Source: Incurvaria masculella (Eukaryota; Arthropoda; Insecta; Lepidoptera; Incurvariidae). Taken from it: a DNA stretch of 64,000 nucleotides. The stretch is taken from contig OX335655.1 in NCBI GenBank assembly GCA_946894095.1, positions 15,314,001-15,378,000 of the forward strand, in the 5' to 3' direction. Shown one piece after another: positions 1 to 10,445 of this stretch. Below the pieces are notes generated by a model. It did not search any database. It had not been told where the DNA came from and saw nothing but the letters and a program-made list of their open reading frames with translations. Positions within the stretch are counted from its first letter, which is position 1. Each line of letters starts with the position of its first letter. The position numbers were made by a program, and so were the translations under genes.

Positions 1-84
1 AAAGTTCTAGTCGTATTATGTCGTAGGGTTAATAAAAATTTCGCTGTGATGTTGTGATTCCCGGATAGGTCGTCTATCATCGTG

Positions 85-335
85 TGGTGGTAAGAATAGG
101 AAGAAGTGTCATGTAGTCGTTACACGCGACCCTGCCGTATGGACAAATTGTGCGTATAATCGCTCGGGAAGCCCGCGCATCGTATCCACACAGTCCAAAC
201 ATCGCCATAGCGTGCAAATGTGTTCCCTAGCTACGTTCGCCAAGTCTGTTCCCTACCACACCAGCCCGTCATTACGTATGTGACTATGTTTGCGTGTGGC
301 AGTTATTTATTAGAGGGAGTGGGTCTCATAGCATG
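85..335 (+). repeat. rep-Z copy 1
   Basis: A dispersed repeat of unknown class. It shares the phrase GTATGGACAAATTGTGC and the downstream block ending near GACTATGTTTGCGTGTGGCA with copies at 44823-45180, 45555-45766, 53533-53785 and, on the other strand, 63190-63310. There is no coding capacity. A short open frame here is a by-product of the repeat. Confidence 0.6.
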
Positions 336-424
336 CGCGCTAGATGGTAGATATCCTTGCTTTTTTGATCTGAGGTCCAATGTAATAGCTATGAGCCACA
401 CAAGAGCATCTAAATGCATGTTTC

Positions 425-782
425 CAGAGTGGGCAGTCTGAGTTCTCACCGAAATTGGCGTTTACGGCAAACCGATCGACTGGCGTTTTCAATTGTATGG
501 AGAAATTGAAGAGCGCGCGCAGCGGGCGTTAAGCGAACTAACATTTGCGAGTCCGAGCTTGATTTGACAGCTTACTCAACGTTGCCGTAAATACGTCGAC
601 GTTGCCGTTTACGTCCACTCCGCGTTTTCATACAAATCGGAAGTCCGCGTTTGACTTTGACAGCTTGAAGAAGTAAAACCACAGAATATCTAGTAAAAAC
701 TTGTATGGAGTTTGGAGAAAACGCCAGTCGTTCGGTTTGCCGTAAACGCCAATTTCGGTGAGAACTCAGACTGACCACTCTG
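425..782. mobile_element. MITE-Y copy 1, near-perfect inverted repeats
   Basis: A terminal-inverted-repeat element of about 358 bp. The left end starting CAGAGTGG at 425 is mirrored by CCACTCTG ending at 782. The arms continue inward through GTTCTCACCGAAATTGGCG for more than 55 bp with only two or three differences. The interior contains the family phrase GACTTTGACAGCTTGAAGAAG. It has no protein. Other copies are at 14741, 48688, 50140, 53872, 55931 and 56625, with a fragment at 9874. The tight arm identity suggests a recent insertion or arm homogenisation. Confidence 0.85.
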
Positions 783-1100
783 TCCTCAACTGCGCTTGTG
801 CCAATAACGTTAGACAAGGTATGGACTGCTAGAAAAATGTCTAGAAACCTCGAACCAAACATTTCCTTCTACAAGCAAATTTCTTGTGGACTACGTGAGT
901 AACTAGCTGTGATGTAAAATGCCAGTTTTTGGTATACATGCATGCTTACAACAACATAGGCGTCTTTTTCTGCAATTGGGCCGCATTGTTACGACTAATA
1001 AAATAAAGAAGAACAGCAGTAGTAGTAACTGCATTGGCGAACACCTATAAGTACAAATTATAGAAATGCCTAGCCTTTGTGAGATAATTATGACGCAGAG
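783..1100. other. No gene seen
   Basis: AT-rich sequence between a MITE and a LINE end. I see no open frame, RNA gene or repeat copy that matches elsewhere in the window. Confidence 0.5.
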
Positions 1101-1103
1101 AGC

Positions 1104-1605
1104 AAAAGTCAGTCAGTCAGTCAGTTAGCGTGTTTGCGTCAATGTTTCTCCAGTCCTCCCGGCCCTCAGCGCTACGGAACCACTGTTTTCCGCCGACGCA
1201 CTTGATGTCGTCGTCCCACCTGCCGGGTGGTCTTCCCACACTCCGGTTTCCTGTCCACGGCCGCCAGCGTAGGACACGGTTACTCCAACGGTCGTCGTAT
1301 CTTCGGCTGACGTGACCAGCCCACTGCCACTTGAGCTTAGCCGCCCGGCGTCCAATATCGACTACTTTGGAACGTCGGCGGATTGCCTCGTTGCGCACCA
1401 TATCCCGTAGCGATATTCCTAGTATGGCTCGCTCCATTGCCACAGAATAACGAATAGTGCCAATGCTCGCTGGGCAACTTTCAACCTTTGAACAACGGCG
1501 ACCGTCAGAGTCCACGTTTCACACACGTACGTCATAACCGGGAGGACGCACTGGTCATATATGGTGAGGCAGAGAGCTAAAGTAGCTTGTAAATACATAT
1601 ACATA
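1104..1605 (-). mobile_element. RTE-type LINE, 3' end of reverse transcriptase ORF
   Basis: A minus-strand remnant of a non-LTR retrotransposon. Translation gives the C-terminal stretch typical of RTE-like endonuclease/reverse-transcriptase proteins in insects, with KLKWQWAGHVSRR followed by VGRPPGRWDDDIKCVGG. An upstream piece, CVLPVMTYVCETWTL, lies in another frame at 1419-1604. The frame break coincides with about 26 extra bases near 1440-1465 that are absent from the related copy at 59.5 kb. The 3' end is a GTCA tandem tail at 1108-1128, as expected for RTE elements. It is truncated and dead. Confidence 0.85.
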
Positions 1606-1728
1606 TTTATGTATTGGAAGTACTCGCCAACACAGTTATAGTTTGTAACTTCCTATTTTTAAGGTGTTACCTTAAGGTACTATGCACAACTAAACATAAG
1701 TTAAGTTAAAGGAAAACACGCGAATTGT

Positions 1729-1868
1729 CTGGATATCTTAGTCGGCTAGATCATCAGACATGCAACCGGAATGTGGCATGTCTGAATCCTGCTTCAGACG
1801 AATGTCAAAACCAACTGCAAGTTTCTGCTTATTTTCGAAGTCCGATCGCATAGCTTAATTTAAAATTA
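1729..1868 (+). mobile_element. SINE-X copy, diverged monomer
   Basis: Aligns along its length with the SINE-X heads and bodies at 15.1, 15.7, 28.9 and 41.1 kb. A degraded tRNA-like head contains CTGAATCCTGCTTCAGACGA and is followed by GAATGTC and the family body. The A and B boxes are strongly decayed, so this is an old copy. Confidence 0.55.
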
Positions 1869-1920
1869 AATAACATTAATTGTAAGGTGTCAAAGCAGCC
1901 CTAAAAATCTCCCTATGACA

Positions 1921-2075
1921 AAGCAGTGCCGAATTCCCGAGCGCACGCGCAACCGGCGCGGCGCGCGTTGTCTCGACGTGCGTCGCCGGATATGCCTCGT
2001 TGGCGAACGCTTCCGACCGCTCCACAGCGCCGCGCCGCGGTTAATTGCGTCATTAGTCATTTGAGCGCGTTATCT
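1921..2075. promoter_or_regulatory. CpG-dense island
   Basis: About 155 bp crowded with CG dinucleotides (GGCGCGGCGCGCG, CAGCGCCGCGCCGCGG) inside AT-rich flanks. It does not match any repeat copy in the window. It could be a promoter, an enhancer or a conserved unique element. No exon or start codon context supports a gene. Confidence 0.3.
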
Positions 2076-2791
2076 CGCCCGGGCCGGACGTCTTAATCAA
2101 TTATGATTACTTATTCACGATCAAATAAATGTTGAACTATTCGTAGGTAAATTATCTCCTATTTCGACAATTTTAATTTATTTCTTATAGAGTACGATGA
2201 TGCAGTGAGATGAGCAACATAAAACGTAGGCTTTGTGGCTTTTTCTTTTCTTATTATAGTAGTTGCCACAAATTGGTTTTTGAATCATAAAATTGGATAG
2301 TTTTCCTTTTTCGTTTTTTTTTTCAGTTAACGAGTTAACGAAAAAAAAAATTAAGAGAAACAAATAGCAATCTCGATTTCATGACAGAGGCCAAAGGAAA
2401 AAAACATCTCACAAATTCTGCCGCCCTGGTATTTTTGTCGAAATGTCATTATGATTAAAATTCTTTATTAGAAATTCAGGGGGATCCTAAAATAAATCCC
2501 AAGATGCGTCGTCACACAGACAGGGCCCAGCCACAGATTATAGTGTCTAGCGGCTTACACTCTCTCAAGATAAAATGTGTCGGTGTCACTTTCGTACAGC
2601 AAAAGTGTCGAGGACACAATTTTTAGTCTAGCCCTCATCCGCCAATCATGCGATAAGGAACTTAGTTCCAAAATACAAAAAATGGTTAGTCCAATGTGTG
2701 CTTATCAATTTATTTTAATACCGCGTTCGTTAGAGCCCATCACCTTCGGGCCCACGTTGCATGATCTGAGTTCAGTGACTACAGCAGTAGA

Positions 2792-3230
2792 CAGCGCCGG
2801 ATTTAAGGGAGGGCAACCGGGGCAACTTCCTGGGGCCTCCACATAAATTTTACTTATTCAAGAAAAGGTTGAGCACTAATTTTATAACGAAAATATGTTA
2901 AATTAATCGATTAAGCAGTTTTTAATATTTTTTCGTAATAAGTGTTTTTTTTAATATTTATAATTACACTTAGGAAATACTGAATGTTTCTGGCTTCTGA
3001 TGAACAAAACCAGATGTTATATTAGTGATACATTTATAGTTTTTCACAATAAATGATTGTTTGCATTATTTGGAAAATATGCAAAAAACAGTTCGACCAG
3101 TCTTCCTTAGGGACCTCTTCAATGTCTCTGTGAAACGTATGCACCACCGTTTCCAGATTATTTGAATAATAATTAGGGGCATCCACTCCTTTGTTGCCCA
3201 GGGGCCTCTACAACTCTAAATCCGACCCTG
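2792..3230. mobile_element. hAT-like non-autonomous element
   Basis: Starts CAGCGCCGGATTTAAGGG, and its right end read in reverse starts CAGGGTCGGATTTAGAG, so the termini form short inverted repeats with the CAG...CTG ends common in hAT elements. It is flanked by an imperfect 8-bp duplication (GCAGTAGA at 2784-2791 and GCAGCAGC at 3231-3238). The 8-bp size fits hAT. The interior is AT-rich with no transposase ORF. Confidence 0.6.
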
Positions 3231-3450
3231 GCAGCAGCTCTGTGATAGTGGTACCCAGAAGCTGCCCGTAATGGCGACGTCGGCCCCCTGACAGTCGCTG
3301 CATCCTCCGACCCCGACGCGCGCCGGCGTCGCACTGGCGCCGGCAATATGGGTCTGGAATGTGGGTCACTCTCCTAGCGATCTTGCAGACCTGACACTAC
3401 CATCTGTCAACGTTTGCCCCACTGAAACTTTGAATGCTTATGAATTCTTT

Positions 3451-4070
3451 ATAGCCTAGCGGGTTAAGTCTTGGTCTCCAGTGGCGAAGTCTGCGTGTTC
3501 TATTTCCAGGGTGTGCAACTTCTTAACTGAGATTGTAATGTGCATTTTCCTTAATAATTCCATGGTTCGGAACCCATGTAAAACTTTATGTCGCCTACCT
3601 AGGAGGTCAACCATCGAATTGGATACAAGTTAGCTGAAGCGACAATGACGACGACGTTTTTTCTATCGAGTAAGGTAGGACGGGAGTAGCGCAGGCCAGT
3701 CAGTTCGCTTACGAATTAGCTCACTCCTGATGTTCTCGAGTTCCAACGACACGTAGGAACTGAACGACCATTCGACGTTGCGCGTCCCAAATTCGTAAGC
3801 TAACTGACTGGCCGGCGCTCCCGTCAGTGTATTATTACTAAAGCGTTAGATACGCAATCTCTCATTCATTCGTAAACTCATTCGTGTAGCACGAATTAGT
3901 TTCGGTCGCCACCGATCCTTCCTTGATGGTGTTTTTCATGCAGTTCAATGCAGCCGTGCTCCTATAGTATAAGTAAGATCCTGGCATGACTCCGAATTCC
4001 TTTAGCAATGCGGCGTGTAGGGCTAATATCATGACAGTGGTTTGGCATACGCCATCCATGTCCAGTCCCA
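3451..4070 (+). mobile_element. SINE-A copy 1, old, split by MITE-N
   Basis: A degenerate tRNA-like head (TAGCCTAGCGGGTTAAG at 3452) is followed by the SINE-A body (CCATGGTTCGGAACCCATG, then CTGAAGCGACAATGA). About 270 bp of other sequence interrupts it from near 3655. The body resumes near 3930 with CAGTTCAATGCAGCCGTGCT and the 3' part to 4070. The interruption contains MITE-N. Confidence 0.65.
3683..3830. mobile_element. MITE-N copy 1 (palindromic)
   Basis: Inverted arms GGCCAGTCAGTTCGCTTACG near 3692 and CGTAAGCTAACTGACTGGCC near 3795 continue outward through ACGGGAG...GCGC. The total is about 150 bp with no ORF. Related but rearranged sequence is seen at 49660-49745 and 55325-55480, which share CGGCCAGT and CTCGAGAACATCAG. 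Confidence 0.7.
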
Positions 4071-4401
4071 TGAAAACAACTACCGTGAGATGGTTGACAC
4101 GAACGAAATAATGAAATTATCTTAGCTGATGTTTCCGTATTTTTCTAGACTGTCTGTAACAGCGGATGTGTTACGATTGGGGTTTAGGATCGCTACCGAA
4201 GTTCGGATGATGTCAGGTGTGAGAGATGATGCTGTCCCTGACGTGTGCCGGTTCTGAGTCTCATTGGATAATAGCATAGACGTCATCTGATCCCCTCAAT
4301 TGGAAGATCGCTGCCGTACTACTCGCGATCAGTCATTCACGGCCGCGGGGGAACAATATTTACATGCGGGACGTTGAATTACTACATTTTTTTGTAACTA
4401 C

Positions 4402-4475
4402 TACCACACACACTGTCATGATATTAGCCCAACAAACCTCATGGAAACGCGTGCCATGGCAGAACCGTCCCTTGT
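4402..4475 (-). mobile_element. SINE-A 3'-part fragment
   Basis: Short minus-strand piece: CTGTCATGATATTAGCCCAAC and then GTGCCATGGCAGAACC match the distal third of the SINE-A body. Confidence 0.6.
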
Positions 4476-4704
4476 TTTATCCTTAGATACCACTTTGTAT
4501 CTAAGGATCATTTTATCTAGCACTTGGCTATTGATTTCAAAACGGTTATGGTACGCAATCTACGATGGCATAGAAAAATTACATAAACAAAAATAAACGG
4601 AGAAGTGCGAGTCTGACTCGCGCATCGAGAGTTCCGTAACTAGAACTCTATAGCTGGAAAAGCCGTCAGATTTAAGTCGATAAAATTTAAAAAAAAACTC
4701 CTCA

Positions 4705-5035
4705 AGAAAGTAGTTACGCTATCAATTCCCCATACAACGGGCGATGACTGTTAACATGCTCTATATATTTTACTAGGTTTTTTTTAATTTTGGATTCTAA
4801 AATGTATTTTCGAAATCTACGCCTGTAGTTTTTAATTTTTTTAATAAACCTTTTAGATTGCAAATTATTTGCTAATAAAAATTATAAAAAAGTTGTCTTT
4901 TTACGTTCATTTTAGTTTTTTTTTTGCTGAAAATATAGATATTTTAAAAAAAAGATGCGGATATAGAATAAAGCTTCCTCAATTAATTTATATTTTTGTT
5001 ATCCTAAAAACTTTTAGGGGTAGGCAAACATTAAG
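4705..5035 (+). mobile_element. MITE-W copy 1
   Basis: AT-rich repeat opening GTTACGCTATCAATTCCCCA and containing TTTTGGATTCTAAAATGTAT. It matches copies at 9322, 19074, 45180 and 45768. At 45180-45535 both ends carry the same motif in inverted orientation, so the family probably has terminal inverted repeats. Confidence 0.55.
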
Positions 5036-5039
5036 GCCG

Positions 5040-6925
5040 GCGATTGCGCTAGTTTAATGACAGTCGCCCTGCAAAATTGTGCCTTGGTCACTAGATAAAG
5101 AATACATTTCTTAAAAATTATAAATCCTAGATTTCCTCAGACTTAATGACAGCCTAACTCCACTAGAGTCCGAATGGCGTGCGTCCAAACCTGGGCAGGT
5201 TTGCCCGTTCTTATCACGGAGAAATATTTTACCAGCCTATTCCTCCAAAGATTATCTATTGCTTAGTTCGCCAAGAAGGTTACATTCGAGTTTTCAAAAT
5301 GTTAAAGCATAGAATTTTCCCATTAACACACATCAATCAAGTTTGTAGATTTTTTTTTAATATATTTATGGAAAATGATAAATATCCAATTCGTGGAACT
5401 AAGAAAGTTGCCGCCGTGAATATGTGGAATATTTTCCACGCTCAGCGAACAATTTTCCCCGGTAAACAACAACAGAACAATCACAGCGCTAAATAACGAC
5501 GGATTGAACTCGGGAAATTAAGTTAATTTTGTGTTTGAATAGTGACTAACGAGGCCGAGGCGCTCTTCTGGGTAACAGGAGAAAAACCGCGGATAATGAT
5601 ACGCCGATTTTCCGCTCAACATTCCTAGGCCTTGAGAACGTGGAAAAGTGATTTTGAGGAGGAATTTCGTCTTCGAAATAAGGATAGCATTGCTTTTAAT
5701 GATTATTAAGATACGTTTGATTAAAACGATAAGAATGCGAACTTTTTATGCTTTCATTTTAATTGTATTGAATTGTGATTGTAAATGTTTGACGATTCCA
5801 AGTGTTCCCTGCGTCCCAAAGGAGGATTAATAAATACAAATACAAATACTAACAGTGATAGAATTTAATTAATAATCAGAACGATTTTTCTGATTTCACT
5901 GACCAAAAACTTTCCAGTATTGTAAAGTATTCAAAGAGAGTAATCAAAGTACACAAAAGATACAACGTAATAAATGACATGAAATGAAATTACGTTTTTT
6001 TATCATAACCAAGAAAAGACAATTATGTGTAAGCCTTAAATAATAACATAGCGATAGAACAAAAAAAATCTAATATAACATAACTAAAAATTAAATAAGA
6101 TAACTAAAATAATCTAAGATACAAACTAGTAACAAGGTAAAGTATTATGATAAATCAGATCCAGGCGCTGCATTTGTCATTGAAAATGCTAGGTGTAATC
6201 AATAACGCTGGTTTTAAGCCTGGCCGTTAAATCGACAAATAATTAGATTATTATGAAGTAATTATCCGAGCTCCGCTCGCGTCAATTTCGTTTTGGACAT
6301 TCACCCGAGCGGAGCTCGGTTAACTGTGATCAAAAAACTTCGCGGGCGTCAATTCAGTCATTTCAAATAAACTGGTTCTAGATAAAAGCGCAACCTACCA
6401 GGTCCAACTAGCCACCAGTTCAAAACCACCCAGGTGACCGGTGACAAGAGCATCAAAATCTGTCCAGCCGTTTATGAGGAAAATAATGACGAACACACGC
6501 ATACTTGAATTTTATGTTGTGCAGATTATTTGAGAGCGTTGTATGATACAATGTCGGACCGATGTTTTGCCCATCTGGAAACCTGTGCTGCAAAGGCTGA
6601 AGACTTACGTAGGTGAAAATCATTCATGTTTGTTCTTTTGCAAAAGTCCATCTCCAATATTATTGGCTCCATGGCGGCGGCGTCTCGTGTTGCTACACCG
6701 CCGCCGCCGGTGAACAGAGTTAATTAATTTCATACATTTCTCTTAATGAACGGATCACACAGTTTTATTACGTAGCTTCTACTAGAAGATAGCATTCCAC
6801 GTCACGCCATCGTGGACAAAAAAGGACTAGAACTGTATTTTTTGTAGGAGGATTAATACCAAAAAATACATGGATCAAGTTAAAACTTCAACTATCAAGG
6901 AGTATATCGTTAATTTTGGATTTTT
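5040..6925. other. AT-rich stretch, no gene recognised
   Basis: No conserved protein or RNA gene. The longest open frame (5179-5496, 105 codons) has biased composition and no recognisable domain. A short inverted repeat at 6269-6318 (CGAGCTCCGCTCG and CGAGCGGAGCTCG) flanks TCAATTTCGTTTTGGACA. Related sequence occurs at 23450-23490. Confidence 0.45.
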
Positions 6926-7150
6926 TTAAAGGTTCCGAACCCAAAGGGTGCCAACGGAACCCTATTACTAAGCCTCCTCTGTCCGTCCGTCCATCCGTCC
7001 ATCCGTCTGTCACAGGGCTGTATCTCATGGACCGTAAGAGATAGGCAGCTGAAATTTTCACCGAGTGTGTATTTATTTTGCCACTGTAACAACAAATAGG
7101 TAAAAATGTTTGATTATAAAAATTAAAGGGATACAAAAAACGTGTTTTTG
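6926..7150 (-). mobile_element. MINE-like element, partial
   Basis: Minus-strand copy of the GGCCAAGTGCGAGTCGGACT family, truncated at its head. It retains the GGTTCCGAACCCAAAGGGTG end, a decayed GTCC/GTCT tetranucleotide array at about 6979-7010, and GGGCTGTATCTCATGGACCG. It is non-coding. Confidence 0.8.
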
Positions 7151-7402
7151 TGTTCAATCCTGAACATGGAATCCGGTCGCAACTCTATGGCTATGGGTGT
7201 GGCCCGCTGTGATCTGGTGCACTTTTGATGGTTGGTTTTAGTATTCAAGCTAGAACATAATTGGTCAGGGGTTCGTTAGTGAGCGAGCGTGGAGTCACGG
7301 TGCATGCACCCGCTTTCACGCGACACGCTAGATGCAGCAGTTTTTACGGAATACTTCGCTCTTCGCGTTGTGGGGCTGGCTCCACGTGATCGAAACAGCA
7401 TT

Positions 7403-7635
7403 CAGCAGGCCTATTCCTGGCATTCCGTAATCAGGAATCAGGAATCCTGAGTCTAGAAAACTGCTTTTGTAGCGGTTTTCAAAGCGATTTTCTTGACGAA
7501 AATATTCAGGAGCATAGTTTTTTTAATTAATCGATGTTTTTCTTCGATAAACTCGCGTTGAAAATCGCTATAAAAGCGGTTTTCTAGCCTCAGGATTCCT
7601 GATTCCTGAATACGGAATGCCAGGAATAGACCTGC
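7403..7635. mobile_element. MITE-C copy 1
   Basis: A 233-bp palindromic element with left end CAGCAGGCCTATTCCTGGCA and right end GGAATGCCAGGAATAGACC followed by TGCTG. The arms extend through ATCAGGAATCAGGAATCCTG and TAGAAAACTGCTTTTGTAGC. The interior is AT-rich, with no ORF. Other copies are at 34437 and 56222. Confidence 0.85.
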
Positions 7636-7799
7636 TGGACGGGGTTGCCGAGGTGATGATTAGCCAATTATACTTGCAAGCAGCCCATGTGAAAGTTCGA
7701 AAGCCCATGGGCATCGTCGGGCAGCTCTTTGAAGGTCCTGACGTGCGCTCTAAGTAATTTTCGTCTTGTAGAAGCAAAGTGTAGAAGCAGAGTCAGTTA

Positions 7800-7985
7800 A
7801 GTAAATGTACATTTTCGTACTAAGCATGTACGTCGCTTATTCCAAGGAGTGTGAAATGTATGTATGTATAATCGACCGTGAAGCAAGGACACATTAAGGG
7901 TCCAGCCTTGCCTTCTTTTTATAGGGATCTTTCTTTAATTAACGCCTCCTTGCTTCACGGTCGATTATACATACATACATGTCGC
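7800..7985. mobile_element. MITE-P copy 1
   Basis: Contains inverted arms TATAATCGACCGTGAAGCAA near 7867 and TTGCTTCACGGTCGATTATA near 7950, each flanked by a short (TGTA/TACA) run. The left shoulder, TAAGCATGTACGTCGCTTAT, reappears inverted beside the copy at 45886. Fragments are at 29095, 31135, 47395 and 49570. Confidence 0.75.
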
Positions 7986-8250
7986 AGAGTCAGTTGTTTT
8001 ATATTTAAGGAAAAACATTCTAATGTATGCAACCATAAATCATATAGTTCACATGATGAATAAAGTGATGAGATTGAATAATACGTATAACTAGGAATAA
8101 AATAATTCATGTTTCCAGTGCAAATATATGGTACAAACGTTTATGTCAAGGAAATGTTGCCACTATCGCGTTGAAACAGCATTTTGTTCTGTGGCCCAGC
8201 TCAAAGTCCAATTTTCTAGTAAAATAATGTTTTTATTCAACCTGATAATA

Positions 8251-9130
8251 ATGGCTAATACCACTAGGTGCCATGCCAGGACCTTCCCTATATGAGCACG
8301 GCTACACTGAACTGGATGGAAAAAAAATTAACAAAAAAAAATAACCGACTTCAAAGAAAAAGCACTAAAAAGTAAAAAATAATTGCCATATTTGTAGTTA
8401 CGATTTTTGTTATTTTTTGAGTCGGCGTCAGCCGGGCACGCGCTGCGCCAATCAAGAGAACCTTGGCTACCTTGGCTGACACCGACTCAAAAAATAACAA
8501 AAATCGTAACTACAAAAATGGCAATTATTTTTTACTTTTTAGTGCTTTTTCTTTGAAGTCGGTTATTTTTTTTTGTTATTTTTTTTATTTGTTTATTTTT
8601 AGTGAATCTGAAGTACACTTACTAATTTGTACACGTCCTTTCCATTTAAAAAAAGAATCACCAAAATCGGTTGGTGAATTTAAGACTTATCTGATTTTCT
8701 CATGGATATCATTGTCAGAACTTAGCCAAATTGGACTGGATTGGAATAATTAAATGGGACCACTTGGGAAGCACTAGCTTTCATTTAAAAATATAATCAT
8801 CAAAATCGGTTCACCCAGGCAAAAGTTATGAGGTAACAAACATAAAAAAGAAACATACAGACGAATTGATAACCTCCTCCTATTTTGAAGTCGGTTAAAA
8901 ACGGACAAATTTTTCATTGCCGCTTTAACCATAGTTTCATCCAATGCTGTGGTACCAACCGGGAGGGCTTAACCCTACCACCATCGACCATTTAACAGCA
9001 CGCATTCGTAACGAAATGCACTTATCCGACTTAGAAAGAGAAAGAAAGTGGTGCATGACCGGTGCGAGGATTTGAACTCATAACTTCCCCCATGAAACTC
9101 AAGTCCTCTAGCCGCTACACCACGACCTGT
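8251..9130 (-). mobile_element. SINE-A copy split by the foldback element, tRNA head type 2
   Basis: Body at 8251-8324 (GTGCCATGCCAGGACCTTCC, then GAACTGGATGGAAAA), interruption of about 575 bp, then the remaining body from about 8899 (GGACAAATTTTTCATTGCCG). The minus-strand 5' head lies at 9060-9130. Its B box reads GAGTTCAAATCC (9068-9079, reverse complement), with an A-box-like GGTGTAGCGGCTAGAGG upstream. A CT-rich linker of repeated TTTC/CTTT joins head and body. Confidence 0.8.
8323..8898 (+). mobile_element. Foldback element FB600 copy 1
   Basis: About 575 bp. The left part is a large palindrome (about 8331-8578): arms of about 100 bp starting AACCGACTTCAAAGAAAAAG, separated by a GC-rich centre of about 60 bp (CAGCCGGGCACGCGCTGCGC). 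The right part is a unique spacer ending with TTTTGAAGTCGGTTAA, which repeats the terminal motif. It is inserted in SINE-A. The second full copy at 26205-26818 is in the opposite orientation. Confidence 0.8.
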
Positions 9131-9321
9131 ACAGGTACTGTAGACACAAGGAATCCGAGAAAACAACTATGAAGTGTCTGCATATCACACGGTAGTAAAT
9201 TACCTTAACCGATTTGAGAAATGTTCTTTAAATATTTTGATTGTCTGCTTCACAACATACTCGGGAATGCTTCGTGAGCCGAGGTCGGCTCGGGTCGCTA
9301 GGGTTCCGTGATCTCATATTA

Positions 9322-9572
9322 AGAGAGTCGTTACCCTATAAATTCCCCATACTACGGGTGGCAACTGTTTACATACTCTTAATGTATTACTAGGTTTTTA
9401 AAATTTTGGATTCTAAAATATTTTGCCAAAATCTATGTCTGTATGATTTAATTTTTTTAACATATCTTTTACATCGAAAAAAAGTAGTTTTTTGTACCTT
9501 CATTTTAGATTTCATTTACCGAAAAATTCGCTTTACATCCACTGCGCGCGCTTTTCAATTTCCCCATAAATT
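9322..9572 (+). mobile_element. MITE-W copy 2, abutting a MINE-like element
   Basis: Starts AGAGAGTCGTTACCCTATAA and runs through TTTTGGATTCTAAAATATTT and TACCTTCATTTTAGATTTCA, matching other W copies. It runs straight into the MINE-like copy. A 173-codon open frame spans both and is not a gene. Confidence 0.6.
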
Positions 9573-9573
9573 T

Positions 9574-9873
9574 AATAAAAACCGAGTCGGACTCGCACAC
9601 GAAGGGTTCCGTACCATCGTACAAGATTTAACACAAAAAAATCAAGATTTTTGTATGGGGCCCCCCTTTAATTATGATTATATTTGTATTATGCCTATTT
9701 GTTGTTGTAGCGGCAAAATAAATACACACTATGTGAAAATTTCAGCTGCCTACCTATTAAGGTTCATGAGATACAGCCCTGTGACAGACGGACGGACGGA
9801 CGGACGGACGGGCGGGCAGGGGAGGCTTAGTAATAGGGTTCCGTTTTCACCCTTTGGGTACAGAACCCTAAAA
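9574..9873 (+). mobile_element. MINE-like element
   Basis: Head GAGTCGGACTCGCACACGAAG, the block TTGTATGGGGCCCCC, then CAGCCCTGTGACAGACGGAC with a short GACG/GGGC array, and the end TTTGGGTACAGAACCCTAAA. Only the first few bases of the family consensus head are missing. Confidence 0.85.
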
Positions 9874-9937
9874 ACGCTAGTCGATTGGTTTGGCGTAAAA
9901 GCCAATTTAGGTGACAGGTGGGACTAGGGCCTCAGAG
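9874..9937. mobile_element. MITE-Y terminal fragment
   Basis: One arm only: CGCTAGTCGATTGGTTTGGC, then AGCCAATTTAGGTGACAGG. It directly follows the MINE-like element. Confidence 0.55.
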
Positions 9938-10149
9938 TACAATGTGTGGCTAGGTTAATGTTTACATCAAATAACTACGTTCCTTAGGCCTAAACCGCTG
10001 TTCTAAATAGTTGTTTGCAAACTTAGGCAATGTTAGATCGTTGCTGACATGTTTCGCCTCCGTCGGCATCGGTTTCCTGGATTCAATTCTAGGAATTCCT
10101 AGATGATCATCATCTAGGAATTGGGTTGTTCCCCAACAACTTGGATTGC

Positions 10150-10445
10150 TGTGATGATGCAGGAGTGTTCCCAGGAGAGGAATTCATATTGACATTACTT
10201 TGGTGTTCTGATAATCGTTCGCAGCGCTCCATGGAATGAGGGACACGGATGAAACATTTCCAAGTGCTTCGGAATTCAACGCTTACGAAAAAATACATAT
10301 CCATTGCCATAAGCGATCCGTAAACGCACCAGAATTCGTCGGAAGTTTTCGTTTATATCAGTGAGGATTCAGGAGTGTTTATTCCTTACGTAAACTAATT
10401 AGCGCAAGAGTTGGCCTCCTGGAGTCGCCTTCGTCCCGGCACGTC
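10150..10445. repeat. rep-R copies 1 and 2
   Basis: Two adjacent blocks. The first (10150-10310) has GGAGTGTTCCCAGGAGAGG and GGATGAAACATTTCCAAGTG and matches 49945-50105. The second (10362-10445) has GAGGATTCAGGAGTGTTTATTCC and CTAATTAGCGCAAGAG and matches 49015-49085 and 50385-50460. The class is unknown. Confidence 0.5.

Noticed and set aside
9406..9927. 173-codon open frame, the longest in the window
   Set aside because: It runs through MITE-W, the MINE-like element with its GACG array, and a MITE-Y arm. The translation is repeat-derived and other copies of these repeats do not keep the frame.
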